A stretch of 57,802 nt of DNA from an uncultured Alphaproteobacteria bacterium (GCA_947258435.1 CAMYID010000006.1:1-57802); one strand, 5' to 3'. Shown: positions 9,181 to 18,195, counted from the first letter of the stretch. Translations and numbers: made by a program. The notes: generated by a model not told the origin, from the letters alone.

Positions 9181-9301
9181 GGCGACCCCGGGCCACGTGA
9201 CCGGACGGCCGCTTGAGCACGTGACGCCTTGCGACCTACCGCAGCATGTGGTTAAATTTTCGTTAGCATATTGTTGCCGGGAAATGGGGGGGGGGTCGCG
9301 C

Positions 9302-9709
9302 ATGCCAAAAATACGCTATCCGAATACCTATCGCGAAATTTGCGCACGATTGCCACAGGCGCTGGCGGGAGTGACACTTTCAGCCTTACTTGTGGCGATC
9401 GCCGGAATCGGCCCGCTTCACGCACAAACCTATACCATTGAAAAAATACGCGGGGGGAAGGTCGCCCTACTTGACCCTGTTTCCGGAAAGAAAACCGGGG
9501 AGAGCATCACCAGGGAGAACATGGGAAGCATCAAAGTGCTTGGGGATGCAGGCAACGGAAAACTGCTTGTTGAGCGCGGCGGCCAAAAATACCACGCAAA
9601 ATCGTACAAGCTGATCACCGACATGCCGGTGAACATTTCCAGCAAGTGCCAGAGCGTCAATCAAACAGGTTATGCCGCAACCCGGGGGGCGGGCTCATGC
9701 ACACAATAG
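9302..9709 (+). CDS. Small secreted protein, SH3-like beta-rich domain
   Basis: A 135-residue protein not assigned to a named family. Residues 1-42 form a Sec signal peptide (hydrophobic core at about 20-36, likely cleavage after LHA in PLHAQTYT). The mature 93 residues are predicted mostly beta: TYTIEKIRGGKVALLDP, IKVLGDAGNGKLLVE and QKYHAKSYKLI alternate like an SH3/KOW-type barrel. Two Cys (116 and 133) could form a disulfide. The start is chosen at the ATG preceded by a G-rich Shine-Dalgarno stretch and directly followed by the signal peptide. Its end overlaps the M48 gene by 13 nt, so the two are translationally coupled. A periplasmic partner or inhibitor of that peptidase is a guess. 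Confidence 0.7.
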   Translation: MPKIRYPNTYREICARLPQALAGVTLSALLVAIAGIGPLHAQTYTIEKIRGGKVALLDPVSGKKTGESITRENMGSIKVLGDAGNGKLLVERGGQKYHAKSYKLITDMPVNISSKCQSVNQTGYAATRGAGSCTQ

Positions 9710-11421
9710 TCTCGTGCGATGTAAAATCATCCAATGCCGATGTGCCGGGCGTCCGGCTCCTGCGCGCAGCTTTGCGGGCCCTGACGGCCTGTTCGGTGTG
9801 CCTGTGCATCGCGTTGAGCGGCAATGCGCAGGCAGGCCTGTTTGACAAGCTGAAACCGGGGAAACGGCCGCACGAGAAAATCGATGGCACATTCATCGGT
9901 ACCGTGGAACCCGGGCGGTGGACACCCCCCAAACAGATGGGCCGGGCCGGACAATCATCGGACGGACAAAAGGCCGGTGCCGCCCCTTCGGGGATGGCGA
10001 TCATCCGCACTGGCACCCCCGGTCCGGCAACCGCGCCGGGTTATCAAAACTATCTTCAGAAGATTGCGGATCGTATCGGCAAACATTCCCCGGTCACGGA
10101 TGTTCCCATCAAAATCGTGATTACCGGAGATCGACAGTTTGGTACAGCACAAGCGACGCCGGACGGTGTGATCGCCATGCCTCTGGGAATGATACGGGAT
10201 CTGGAGAACGAGGACGAACTGGCATTCTGGCTTGCGCATGAGATCGCTCATGTGCATTTGCGCCATCATGGCTCCGACTGGCTGCGCGACTTCCAGGACC
10301 GCAGTCTGGCCATGGGCGAAATGACCCTGGGTTACGTGAATGCATTCGAGTCCGCTTGGGCCCAGTTCACCGGAGGCACCGGCAAGACCGGGATCTCAAG
10401 CAAGCTGGAGAGCGGACTCGCATATGGCCATGCAGCTTATTCGGCGACAAGCAAGGCCCTGTTGCCGAACTGGAATCGGGATCAGGAAGACGAAGCCGAT
10501 CTGATGGCGATGGACCTGATCATCCGCGCCGGATATAGCGGCGAGGCGGCCTTTTCCGCCATGGAGAAGATGCGGGCATGGGCGGAAAGCAACAATGAAG
10601 CCGACCAGATTGAAGCGCAACAAAAGAAGATTGAGGACAGCCTGAACAATTCCGGCACCGCGCCCGATTTCACGGCTGCGCTGAACAGCGCCAAGGCGGC
10701 TGCGGGATCGGTCTGGAAGAAACTCGAAGGCAAACTTACACGGCGGCATCGCTCGCCGGAAGATCGGTTGAACGCCTTGTTTGCATATTATGAGCGTGAA
10801 TATGAGGATCTCTCACCGCCCGATCTGCGGACCACTTCGTTCAGCCAGGCAAAGGCAACGCCTCAGAATGCTCTCGCAATGCGGCATTATATAAGCGGAT
10901 GGGAAGCATGGGATGCCTGGCATGCCGGCGATGAAGCCAAAGCGGTCAGACTTGCGCGGGCGGCCATTGCCGCGCCGCATCAATCGGATCCCGAATTACG
11001 ATTCATCTTCTACACCATCCGGAACGGGCAGGAACAACAAAAGAACGCGCGCCTCAATCTCGAATATGCGGCAAGAGGAGAAGGCGCGACCCTGAAAATC
11101 TACCAGCAACTGGTCTTCACCCAGGTTGGCCAGGGCGAAGTTGAAAAAGCGATCGATACTGCCAATCAGGCCTGGGCTGAGCTGGAACGCCCGGGACATC
11201 TTTATCCCGTCCTGATCGATCTTCATGTCCAGAATGGCGACATTAAGGAGGCCCGGCGGCTGACGAATGAATGCCGGCTGAATCACCGGAAGGAACTGGG
11301 TAAGACCTGCGCGAGAACGCTTGAGAATGCACAGAAGCAAAGCGATGGCGCCGTCGCATCGTCACAAGACAGCAGCAGGAACCCGTTTGCAAAACTGACA
11401 CCGGCTTTCATCGCCAACTGA
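9697..11421 (+). CDS. Periplasmic M48-family metalloprotease with helical repeats
   Basis: A 574-residue protein with a signal peptide (hydrophobic 28-42, cleavage near GNAQA-GLFDK). The M48 catalytic region is ELAFWLAHEIAHVHLRHH with HEIAH at 181-185, and the third zinc ligand is in DQEDEADLMAMDL (Glu about 264). From about 370 onwards the protein is alpha-helical with TPR-like periodicity, as in BepA-type periplasmic proteases that attend outer-membrane protein assembly. The start ATG at 9697 is inside the last codons of the preceding secreted-protein gene; the frame is open further upstream. Family knowledge gives periplasmic quality control; the link to the CHASE2 protein is inferred from gene order. 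Confidence 0.88.
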   Translation: MHTIVSCDVKSSNADVPGVRLLRAALRALTACSVCLCIALSGNAQAGLFDKLKPGKRPHEKIDGTFIGTVEPGRWTPPKQMGRAGQSSDGQKAGAAPSGMAIIRTGTPGPATAPGYQNYLQKIADRIGKHSPVTDVPIKIVITGDRQFGTAQATPDGVIAMPLGMIRDLENEDELAFWLAHEIAHVHLRHHGSDWLRDFQDRSLAMGEMTLGYVNAFESAWAQFTGGTGKTGISSKLESGLAYGHAAYSATSKALLPNWNRDQEDEADLMAMDLIIRAGYSGEAAFSAMEKMRAWAESNNEADQIEAQQKKIEDSLNNSGTAPDFTAALNSAKAAAGSVWKKLEGKLTRRHRSPEDRLNALFAYYEREYEDLSPPDLRTTSFSQAKATPQNALAMRHYISGWEAWDAWHAGDEAKAVRLARAAIAAPHQSDPELRFIFYTIRNGQEQQKNARLNLEYAARGEGATLKIYQQLVFTQVGQGEVEKAIDTANQAWAELERPGHLYPVLIDLHVQNGDIKEARRLTNECRLNHRKELGKTCARTLENAQKQSDGAVASSQDSSRNPFAKLTPAFIAN

Positions 11422-11534
11422 CGAAATTCGCCTCAGGCAACGCCGGTCGTACAGCCGGCTGGCCATTGCCCGCGGCACACGATACTGTTTCTCCGAACAC
11501 AGAGAGCGGATACATCTCTCCCGGGAGGGAAAGC

Positions 11535-12278
11535 ATGAGTGTGGATCAATTGCGGGACATGTTGTCATCGTGCCGGCGCGCGGTTGTTTTTACCGGCGCG
11601 GGGATCAGCACCGAATCGGGCATTCCCGATTTCCGCAGCCCCGGCGGCTTGTGGACGAAATACAAGCCTGTCTATTTCGATGATTTCATGCGCTCGGAGG
11701 ATATGCGCCGCGAAACATGGCGGCGGAAATTCGCCATGGAGGGAACCTTTTCGCAGGCAAAACCCAATCGCGGACATCAGGCCGTGGCGCAGCTTGTCAA
11801 GCGTGGCATCGTCTCATCCGTCATTACACAGAATGTCGATAATCTGCATCAGGATGCGGGCGTCCCCGACGACAAGGTGATCGAACTGCACGGCAATTCA
11901 AGCTACGCCACCTGTCTTGACTGCGGTACGCGGTACGAAATGCCGCCGATCCGCGAAGCCTTTCTTCGCGATGAGACGCTGCCGGTCTGCGACCGCTGCG
12001 GCGGAATTGTAAAAACCGCGACCATCTCTTTCGGGCAGTCCATGCCGGTGGCGGCAATGCGCCGCGCGGAAGAGGAAACGCTGGCCTGCGATCTGTTCCT
12101 CGCCATCGGCTCCTCGCTTGTGGTCTATCCGGCCGCCGGATTTCTGTCGGTTGCGAAGCAGAACGGCGCAAAGCTTGTGATCCTTAACCGCGAGGCGACC
12201 GAGCTTGACGCGCTGGCCGACCTCGTCCTGAACGATGAAATCGGCCCCACCCTGTCTGCGGCAACCGGCCTGAACTGA
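11535..12278 (+). CDS. Sir2-family NAD-dependent protein deacylase
   Basis: A 247-residue sirtuin, typical bacterial length. All hallmarks are visible: FTGAGISTESGIPDFRS (NAD site), TQNVDNLHQDAG, the catalytic His in VIELHGNSS, a zinc-binding pair CLDCG and CDRCG, and IGSSLVVYPAAG. It removes acyl groups from lysines in the cytoplasm using NAD. GGGAGGGAA stands before the ATG at 11535; codons upstream are open but lack homology. It is separated from the M48 gene by 113 nt and followed by a terminator, so it is probably its own unit. Confidence 0.93.
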   Translation: MSVDQLRDMLSSCRRAVVFTGAGISTESGIPDFRSPGGLWTKYKPVYFDDFMRSEDMRRETWRRKFAMEGTFSQAKPNRGHQAVAQLVKRGIVSSVITQNVDNLHQDAGVPDDKVIELHGNSSYATCLDCGTRYEMPPIREAFLRDETLPVCDRCGGIVKTATISFGQSMPVAAMRRAEEETLACDLFLAIGSSLVVYPAAGFLSVAKQNGAKLVILNREATELDALADLVLNDEIGPTLSAATGLN

Positions 12279-12340
12279 ACTGCAGGCGGGCGAAGGGACA
12301 CCGGCAACTGAGACGCGGCCGGGACATCACGAAAAATCAA

Positions 12341-12372
12341 AAAGGCCGCCATCGCGTCAGATAGCGGCCTTT
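12341..12372. terminator. Bidirectional Rho-independent terminator
   Basis: Perfect 9-bp arms (aaaggccgc at 12341-12349, gcggccttt at 12364-12372) have a 14-nt loop. A-rich sequence precedes and T-rich sequence follows. It sits between the convergent sirtuin and monooxygenase genes and can serve both strands. Confidence 0.75.
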
Positions 12373-12439
12373 CATTATTCCGTGTACGGCATTATTCAGG
12401 ATAGGGCGTTATCCGCAGATACCCCTGTTATCCCCACCC

Positions 12440-14164
12440 CTATTTCCGGGTAAATCGGAAATGGTTTTCCATATGGTTGTCAATGTCTTCCATATGCTCG
12501 ATATATTTGTCGAAACCGCCATTATAATTACCATCCTGTCGGCGATTGAACTCACCTTCGAAATTATAATAGCCCGGCGTGCATTCGGCATTCCGGTTCG
12601 TCTTGCCGCGATGCGAGATCACTTCCTGCACCCACCATTCTTCTGATTCTTCAGAAACATCGAGCGCGCTGTAGCCGTGACTGCGGACATAATCGACGCA
12701 ACGGGCAATATGATCCCCCTGCTGGTACAGCATGTCGGTCAGGTTGAACTGGAACGATGCCTGATACCCCGCCATGATGAACATATTGGGATAGCCCTGC
12801 GAGTGAATGCCCAGCAGGGTGCGGATACCTTCTTCATATTTTTCGTTCAGCTCACGCCCGCCAACGCCCCGGATCTCGTTATAGATACCGGTTTTCTGAA
12901 CCTCGAACCCGGTCGCGTAGATCAGCACGTCAAGCTCAAAGGTCTGCCCGTCGAATACCGGGCCGCGTTCAGTGATTTCGGTGATCCCCTTCCCATGGGT
13001 ATCGACCAGCGTCACATTCGGCCGATTGAAGGAGGGCAGATACTCATTGTGGAAGCAGGGCCGTTTGCACATATACATGTACCAGGGCTTCAGCGCCTCG
13101 GCGGTGGCCGGATCGTGCACCTCTTTCTCGATGCGGCGATGAATGCGCATCATGTGATCGATATTGGCGGCCTCCTGCAGGCGGATCTTTTCCTCACGGG
13201 AGATCTTCTTGTCACGTTCGATCTGCTCGGGCGTTTTTTTCTGCGATTCGATGGTGCGTTGCCGCCGCGCCGCCTGCCAGCCCGGCTTCAGCTTGCGCGC
13301 CCAGTTCGGATCGGTCGGCCAGTCATCACGGAAGTCGATTGAGGAAGGTGTCCGCTGGAACACATAAAGATGCTTGGCGGTTTTCGCGACCTCGGGCACG
13401 ATCTGCACCGCAGAGGCACCGGTACCGATGATCCCCACCACCTTGTCCTGCAGTTTTTCCAGATCCTGGCCGGTATATTCATAATCCCAGCGCGAGGTGT
13501 GGAAGGAATGGCCTTTAAACGTCTCGATCCCGTCGATGCGCGACAGTTTGGGTTTGCACATCGGGCCATTGGCGCAGATCACGAATTTCGCGCGCATTTC
13601 GTCGCCGCGATCGGTTTTCACATGCCAGACCTCATCCTGCTCGTCCCATATGGTCGAGGTGACGGTAGTCTGAAACACCGCAAGATCGTAAAGATCATAG
13701 CGTTTGGCGATCGCCTGACAATGGGAATAGATTTCGGGCCCTTCCGCATAGTGTTTTTGCGGAACGTAATCCATCTCATCGAGCAGCGGCAGATAGTCGT
13801 AAGACACCACATCGCAGGCAACGCCGGGATAGCGGTTCCAGTACCAGGTGCCCCCCACATCGGCGCCGCGTTCCACGATGCGGATGCTTTCGACCCCCTT
13901 TTCACGCAGGCGTGCGGAAGTCAGCAGCGCCGAAAAGCCGCCGCCGATAAACAGGCATTCGACGAAATCGGTCAGCGGTTCGCGCGGCTTGGCAGGTTCC
14001 GCATAGGTATCAACCTCGTAACGGGCAAGGTTTCCGGTCAGATCCGAATTGAACTGCTGTGTCCCCTCGGGCCTGAACTTCAGCCGCAGATCACGCTCCT
14101 GCGCGAATTTCTGCTTGACCTCATCATAGAATTCCCGGGGCTTTCTGGTCTTTGTCTGTGACAT
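12440..14164 (-). CDS. Flavin-containing monooxygenase, Baeyer-Villiger type
   Basis: A 574-residue flavoprotein. The FAD dinucleotide site is FIGGGFSALLTSARL. The Baeyer-Villiger fingerprint (FxGxxxHxxxW) is seen as FKGHSFHTSRWDYEY. The NADPH site follows at IGTGASAVQ, and YATGFEV comes near the end of the fold. Such enzymes insert oxygen next to a ketone, giving an ester or lactone, using NADPH and O2. The length matches phenylacetone/cyclopentadecanone monooxygenase-like members. AGGGAG precedes the ATG. It is divergent from the DUF2235 hydrolase gene. A substrate such as a cyclic or long-chain ketone is inferred only from family. Confidence 0.9.
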   Translation of the reverse strand: MSQTKTRKPREFYDEVKQKFAQERDLRLKFRPEGTQQFNSDLTGNLARYEVDTYAEPAKPREPLTDFVECLFIGGGFSALLTSARLREKGVESIRIVERGADVGGTWYWNRYPGVACDVVSYDYLPLLDEMDYVPQKHYAEGPEIYSHCQAIAKRYDLYDLAVFQTTVTSTIWDEQDEVWHVKTDRGDEMRAKFVICANGPMCKPKLSRIDGIETFKGHSFHTSRWDYEYTGQDLEKLQDKVVGIIGTGASAVQIVPEVAKTAKHLYVFQRTPSSIDFRDDWPTDPNWARKLKPGWQAARRQRTIESQKKTPEQIERDKKISREEKIRLQEAANIDHMMRIHRRIEKEVHDPATAEALKPWYMYMCKRPCFHNEYLPSFNRPNVTLVDTHGKGITEITERGPVFDGQTFELDVLIYATGFEVQKTGIYNEIRGVGGRELNEKYEEGIRTLLGIHSQGYPNMFIMAGYQASFQFNLTDMLYQQGDHIARCVDYVRSHGYSALDVSEESEEWWVQEVISHRGKTNRNAECTPGYYNFEGEFNRRQDGNYNGGFDKYIEHMEDIDNHMENHFRFTRK

Positions 14165-14383
14165 GCTCCCTACCCTTTTTTGGTTTTATGCCGATTCTGT
14201 TGCGGCGTGTGCAACGCCCATAGCGATTGCAACTAGTATAACGGATTTTCGGCCAACGAGAATAGTTTCACGCGCAAATGCCAGCGCATGCACATCCTGG
14301 CTGTGACCAAACGATTTGCCGGGCTTTCCCGCGGCGCATAGAATTGGCGCCAGATGCATGCACAAAAGGGGGAGGCAGCACAA

Positions 14384-15604
14384 ATGGGGCGCAATCTTAT
14401 CATCTGTACAGACGGGACCTGGAACACGCCCGATCAGCGTGATCAGAACCGGCTTGTCCCCTCGAATGTCGTGAAGATGTGCCGCGCGACAAGCGGTCAG
14501 AGCAAGGACGGCACCGCACAGCTTGTCTATTACGATGCGGGTGTGGGAACAGGCGGCATGTGGGACAGGCTGAAGGGCGGCATGTTCGGCGTCGGCCTGT
14601 CTGAAAATGTCACCCAGGCCTATGCGGCATTGGGCCAGACCTATCGGCCCGGCGACAGGCTGTTCCTGTTCGGCTTTTCGCGCGGCGCCTATACCGCGCG
14701 CAGCCTTGCGGGGCTGATCGGGCTGTGCGGCATTCCCGCGGCGGCGGACGACCGCGGCAAAGCCGAGGAAATCGCGGAAAAGGCCATGGCCATCTACCGC
14801 ATGGACCCGAAAAAAGACCACGGCGCGCGCGAAAAAAAGGCCGCCGCACATGCGCGGGAATTTGCACATCGTAATGCGCAGGACGATGTGTGCAACGAGG
14901 TCTGGTTCATTGGGGTATGGGATACGGTGGGCGCGCTTGGCGTGCCGCTCAACAAGCTGAACTTCATTGCCGCCAGCAAGCACAGGTTTCACGATGTAAC
15001 GCTGGGGACGCATATCCGCAATGCCTGTCACGCACTGGCTATCGATGAGCGGCGCAAACCCTTCCGCCCGACACTCTGGATGGGATCGGACACACCGCAA
15101 CCCGAAACCCAGAAGGTGCAGCAATTATGGTTCCCCGGTGTCCATTCCAATATTGGCGGCGGCTATCTGGATGCCGGTCTGTCCGACCGTGCCTTTTTGT
15201 GGATTGCGCTGCAGGCACGCGATTGCGGCATGGGGCTCGATGCAACCTATATGGGGCTGCGGGTCGATCCGAATTATCACGCGGAACTACGCGATTCGAT
15301 GACCCGCATCTATCAGGCGATGGGACCGGTGAGCCGGCAGCTGTCGGGCGCACGCAGCCGCGCCGATGGGGGCACCGCCACCGCCCTGGGGGAGGCGATC
15401 CACTATTCCGCCAAACACCGCTTTGAGCATGTCACCCAGTCGAGCTATGCGCAAAGCCATGCGCGGGGAAATCTTGGTGCCGCATTGGCGGACCCGCACA
15501 GTCGGATCGCGCCCCCCCTGCCCGATGAGGGGAAAATTCACCTGACCGGCGCAATCGACTGGAATGGCGACCCCGCCGCCCCGACCGCGAAGACTTTCTA
15601 CTGA
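14384..15604 (+). CDS. DUF2235 alpha/beta hydrolase (Tle1-like)
   Basis: A 406-residue DUF2235 protein. It opens with NLIICTDGTWNTPDQ and carries the nucleophile elbow LFGFSRGAYTARSLAGLIGLCG (GxSxG). Further family blocks are WFIGVWDTVGALG and WFPGVHSNIGGGYLDAGLSD. The fold is that of type VI phospholipase effectors (Tle1), but no type VI genes, VgrG or immunity gene lie in the window and no signal peptide is seen, so a cytoplasmic lipase or esterase is more likely. The ATG at 14384 follows GGGGGAGG. It is divergent from the monooxygenase and 71 nt ahead of an SDR gene. Confidence 0.85.
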   Translation: MGRNLIICTDGTWNTPDQRDQNRLVPSNVVKMCRATSGQSKDGTAQLVYYDAGVGTGGMWDRLKGGMFGVGLSENVTQAYAALGQTYRPGDRLFLFGFSRGAYTARSLAGLIGLCGIPAAADDRGKAEEIAEKAMAIYRMDPKKDHGAREKKAAAHAREFAHRNAQDDVCNEVWFIGVWDTVGALGVPLNKLNFIAASKHRFHDVTLGTHIRNACHALAIDERRKPFRPTLWMGSDTPQPETQKVQQLWFPGVHSNIGGGYLDAGLSDRAFLWIALQARDCGMGLDATYMGLRVDPNYHAELRDSMTRIYQAMGPVSRQLSGARSRADGGTATALGEAIHYSAKHRFEHVTQSSYAQSHARGNLGAALADPHSRIAPPLPDEGKIHLTGAIDWNGDPAAPTAKTFY

Positions 15605-15675
15605 ACCGCAAATCCGGAACATCGGCAACGGGCTGAAACCGCCCCGCAGAACAAACAGGCAGAAGGCAAAAACCC

Positions 15676-16422
15676 ATGGGCAACGGACACGCACTGATTT
15701 CAGGGGCAATCGGCGGACTTGGCACCGCAATAACGCAGGCCTTGTGTGCGGCCGGGATCCCGGTGATCGCCGCTGACCGCCGGGCGGAGGAATTTGATCG
15801 CTGGGCACAAGCGCTGCCTGCGGATATACGCGACCAGATCCGCTTTTACCCGCTCGATGTCACCAGCGAGCAGGCGGTGAACGAGCTGGCCCGAACCCTT
15901 GGAGACGCGGGAGTAGCAATCGATTATCTGATTAACAATGCGGGGATACAGGGGCCGGGCAAGCCCTGGAAAATGGACACAAAGACCTGGGAACGGGTGA
16001 TGAATGTGAATATTGGCGGCACATTCCACATGACCCGCGCCTTCAGCGAACAGATGGCCAATCGCGGCTTTGGCCGGATCGTCAATATCGCTTCGCTCGC
16101 CGCCTATCAGCCAATGCGCAATCAGGGCTCCTATTCAGCGGCCAAGGCGGCAATCACCGGCTATACCCGCTCGACCGCCCTCGATCTGGCGCGCCATGGG
16201 GTGACGGCCAATGTCATTGCGCCCGGTATCATCATGCATTCGGGCATCGCACCGCTGATGCAGGGGGGAAACAGCGACAGGCTGACCCGCGCCATTCCCA
16301 TGGGCCGCTTCGGCAAGCCCGAGGAAATCGCCGCCACCGTCGCCTTCCTCGTCTCCGAAGGGGCAAGCTATATCACCGGCCAGACCTTCCACGTCAATGG
16401 CGGCCTCTATTTCCCCGGTTGA
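15676..16422 (+). CDS. SDR-family oxidoreductase
   Basis: A 248-residue classical short-chain dehydrogenase. The cofactor motif is SGAIGGLGTAI, the NNAG motif is LINNAGIQ, and the active site is the Ser in VNIASLAAY with Tyr-Lys in YSAAKAAITGY. The C-terminus SYITGQTFHVNGGLYFPG is typical for FabG-like members. It reduces or oxidises a 3-oxo/hydroxy group with NAD(P); the substrate is not identifiable. The likely operon partner is the DUF2235 hydrolase just upstream. Confidence 0.88.
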   Translation: MGNGHALISGAIGGLGTAITQALCAAGIPVIAADRRAEEFDRWAQALPADIRDQIRFYPLDVTSEQAVNELARTLGDAGVAIDYLINNAGIQGPGKPWKMDTKTWERVMNVNIGGTFHMTRAFSEQMANRGFGRIVNIASLAAYQPMRNQGSYSAAKAAITGYTRSTALDLARHGVTANVIAPGIIMHSGIAPLMQGGNSDRLTRAIPMGRFGKPEEIAATVAFLVSEGASYITGQTFHVNGGLYFPG

Positions 16423-16443
16423 GGAAAAATCACTTCAGGAAAG

Positions 16444-16473
16444 AAAAACCGGCCCGCCAGATGATCGGCCCGG
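16444..16473 (-). terminator. Possible terminator downstream of tRNA-Thr(TGT)
   Basis: Read on the minus strand, CCGG-GCC pairs with GGC-ggg-CCGG (small bulge), followed by TTTTTC. It lies past the 3' end of the tRNA gene. The bulge makes it weaker than the other terminators here. Confidence 0.4.
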
Positions 16474-16536
16474 CCAGACTGCACAACAGAAACCGATACT
16501 GTTTCGTCTATGCCCTTGGAATGGACAGGGTGAGAA

Positions 16537-16612
16537 TGGTGCCGGCTGGAGGATTCGAACCCCCGACCTACTGATTACAAATCAGCCGCTCTACCAACTG
16601 AGCTAAGCCGGC
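16537..16612 (-). tRNA. tRNA-Thr (anticodon TGT)
   Basis: Cloverleaf on the minus strand: acceptor GCCGGCT, D-arm GCTC-AGTTGGTA-GAGC, anticodon stem GCTGA/TCAGT with loop TTTGTAA (anticodon TGT), T-loop TTCGAAT, and acceptor AGCCGGC, discriminator A and encoded CCA. It is convergent with the SDR gene and lies just upstream of, and divergent from, ruvX. Confidence 0.95.
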
Positions 16613-16758
16613 CCGCCGCTTATTTCGGGCACATGCGCGGCAAAGTCAAGTGCGGCAAAGGCAGGCCGCCGGGCTGCCCTGCACTCGCCAGAACCCCGAA
16701 GATCGGCTAAACAGGATTTTCCTTCTCCACCCCCCGAACCCTGTGTGAGCGAAGCTGT

Positions 16759-17238
16759 GTGAGTGAAATTGTCGATCTTCCCGCCCTTGAGGCCCGGCTT
16801 GCGCGCGGCGCGCGGCTTTTGGGTATCGATCTGGGCACAAAAACCATCGGGCTTGCCCTGTCCGATCCGGGGCGGATGATCGCAAGCCCCATGCAAACCC
16901 TCAAGCGCGGCAAATTCTCCCGCGACGCGGCAACGCTTGCCCGGATCATCGATGCACAGGGTGTGGGCGGATTCGTCATCGGCCTGCCGGTCAATATGGA
17001 TGGCAGCGAAGGCCCCCGGTGCCAGTCGGCGCGCGCCTTTGCCCGCAATCTTGCGCGGCATTTCAGCCTGCCTGTCGCGCTGTGGGACGAGCGGTTATCG
17101 ACCGCGGCGGTTACGCGCACCCTGATCACAGCCGATGCAAGCCGCGCACGGCGCGCCGATCTGGTCGATAAAATGGCGGCGGGCTATATCCTGCAGGGCG
17201 CGCTCGACCGGCTACGCGAAACCGGGCGCGCAGGCTGA
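16759..17238 (+). CDS. ruvX: Holliday junction resolvase / pre-16S rRNA nuclease RuvX (YqgF)
   Basis: A 159-residue RNase H-like YqgF protein. It shows [22 protein letters not shown] (first catalytic Asp), [38 protein letters not shown] (catalytic Glu) and [17 protein letters not shown] (catalytic Asp). The family processes the 5' end of 16S rRNA and was proposed as a Holliday junction resolvase. The GTG start at 16759 gives the usual length. Its stop is 9 nt from the end of the convergent sulfotransferase gene. Confidence 0.92.
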   Translation: MSEIVDLPALEARLARGARLLGIDLGTKTIGLALSDPGRMIASPMQTLKRGKFSRDAATLARIIDAQGVGGFVIGLPVNMDGSEGPRCQSARAFARNLARHFSLPVALWDERLSTAAVTRTLITADASRARRADLVDKMAAGYILQGALDRLRETGRAG

Positions 17239-17247
17239 GCACACCGG

Positions 17248-18195
17248 TCAGGCGTGGCGGCCGCCTTCAATCCAGCGTGTGAATTCCGGTTCGAACCGGT
17301 CCATCACCTCGCGATAGACGCGCAACTCTTCCGCGCCGAACAGGTTTTTCCACTGGCCGGTTTCCCCCTTGTTGAAGAAGCGGGCATTTTCGCGCCAGAT
17401 CCCCTTGTGCGCATTGGGCGCCAGTGTATCGGCATTGCGCTTCATCTGCTCAAATCCCGCCGCCTCGACCAGTGCGGGCATCACATCGGCGGGCACTTCG
17501 ATTTCGAGATAACGGGCAAGCCGCGCCATCTCCGCCGCAAGATCGCGTTTCATATCCGTATAATGAAGAAAGAAGATGTTGGGCAGATCGCGAAAGGCCC
17601 AGAAACTTGCCAGATGATGCAGCACCGATGCGGTGTTGGGATTGAACTCCCCCGCGCCCCGGCCTTCGGCGGCAATCCAGTCACGGAACTGCGCGCCAAG
17701 ATCGGGTTCATCCGCAGGCATTGTATCTGGCTGCGGCCTGCCCGCCCCCGGCTGATCCACCCCCGAATTGCGGGCGATCAGCTTCATGAATTCCGGGCTT
17801 GTATTCTTGCGGTGATTATCCATCGAGAGAAAGGCGTCGCGCGGATCGCGCCCCACCACCACATAGCGCACATTGCTGAAATAGGGCAGCCCGTCAAGCG
17901 GTGTATGGGTCTTGATAAAACGCCGATGGGTCTGCGCCGCATAGGTGGCCAGCACCGCCTCAATCGGCACCGTTTTAAGATCAAGCCAGGGGGTGAAATC
18001 GCTCAGCCGCCTGCCGAAATCGGGGGTCTGAAAAATCAGCAGGGCACAGATCATCTGCGTCCAGGTGGTGCCGGCCTTGGGCGGGGTCGAGATGATGATG
18101 TCCCCATCGCGCGGAACAAACCCGTCCCAGCGGCTGCTATCGACGACGAAGTTCCTGTAAATGCCGCGCCGTTCAGGCATCGCCTTGCTGTTCAT
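17248..18195 (-). CDS. Sulfotransferase family protein
   Basis: A 315-residue cytosolic-type sulfotransferase. The 5'-phosphosulfate loop is STPPKAGTTWTQM (about residue 36), and the 3'-phosphate element is VVGRDPRDAFLSMDNH. The C-terminal segment carries FFNKGETGQWKN, corresponding to the KGxxGDWKN signature. The enzyme transfers sulfate from PAPS to a hydroxyl or amine of a small molecule. No signal peptide is present. GGGGGAA precedes the ATG. It shares strand with the acyl-CoA ligase gene 60 nt upstream, suggesting both act on related lipid-like substrates. Confidence 0.9.
   Translation of the reverse strand: MNSKAMPERRGIYRNFVVDSSRWDGFVPRDGDIIISTPPKAGTTWTQMICALLIFQTPDFGRRLSDFTPWLDLKTVPIEAVLATYAAQTHRRFIKTHTPLDGLPYFSNVRYVVVGRDPRDAFLSMDNHRKNTSPEFMKLIARNSGVDQPGAGRPQPDTMPADEPDLGAQFRDWIAAEGRGAGEFNPNTASVLHHLASFWAFRDLPNIFFLHYTDMKRDLAAEMARLARYLEIEVPADVMPALVEAAGFEQMKRNADTLAPNAHKGIWRENARFFNKGETGQWKNLFGAEELRVYREVMDRFEPEFTRWIEGGRHA

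Noticed and set aside
9697-9830. Lipobox (LTAC) near the start of the M48 protein
   Set aside because: The hydrophobic core lies after, not before, the LTAC motif, so an ordinary Sec cleavage after AQA is more likely than lipidation.
14384-15604. Type VI effector module
   Set aside because: No VgrG, PAAR, chaperone or immunity candidate nearby; called only as a DUF2235 hydrolase.
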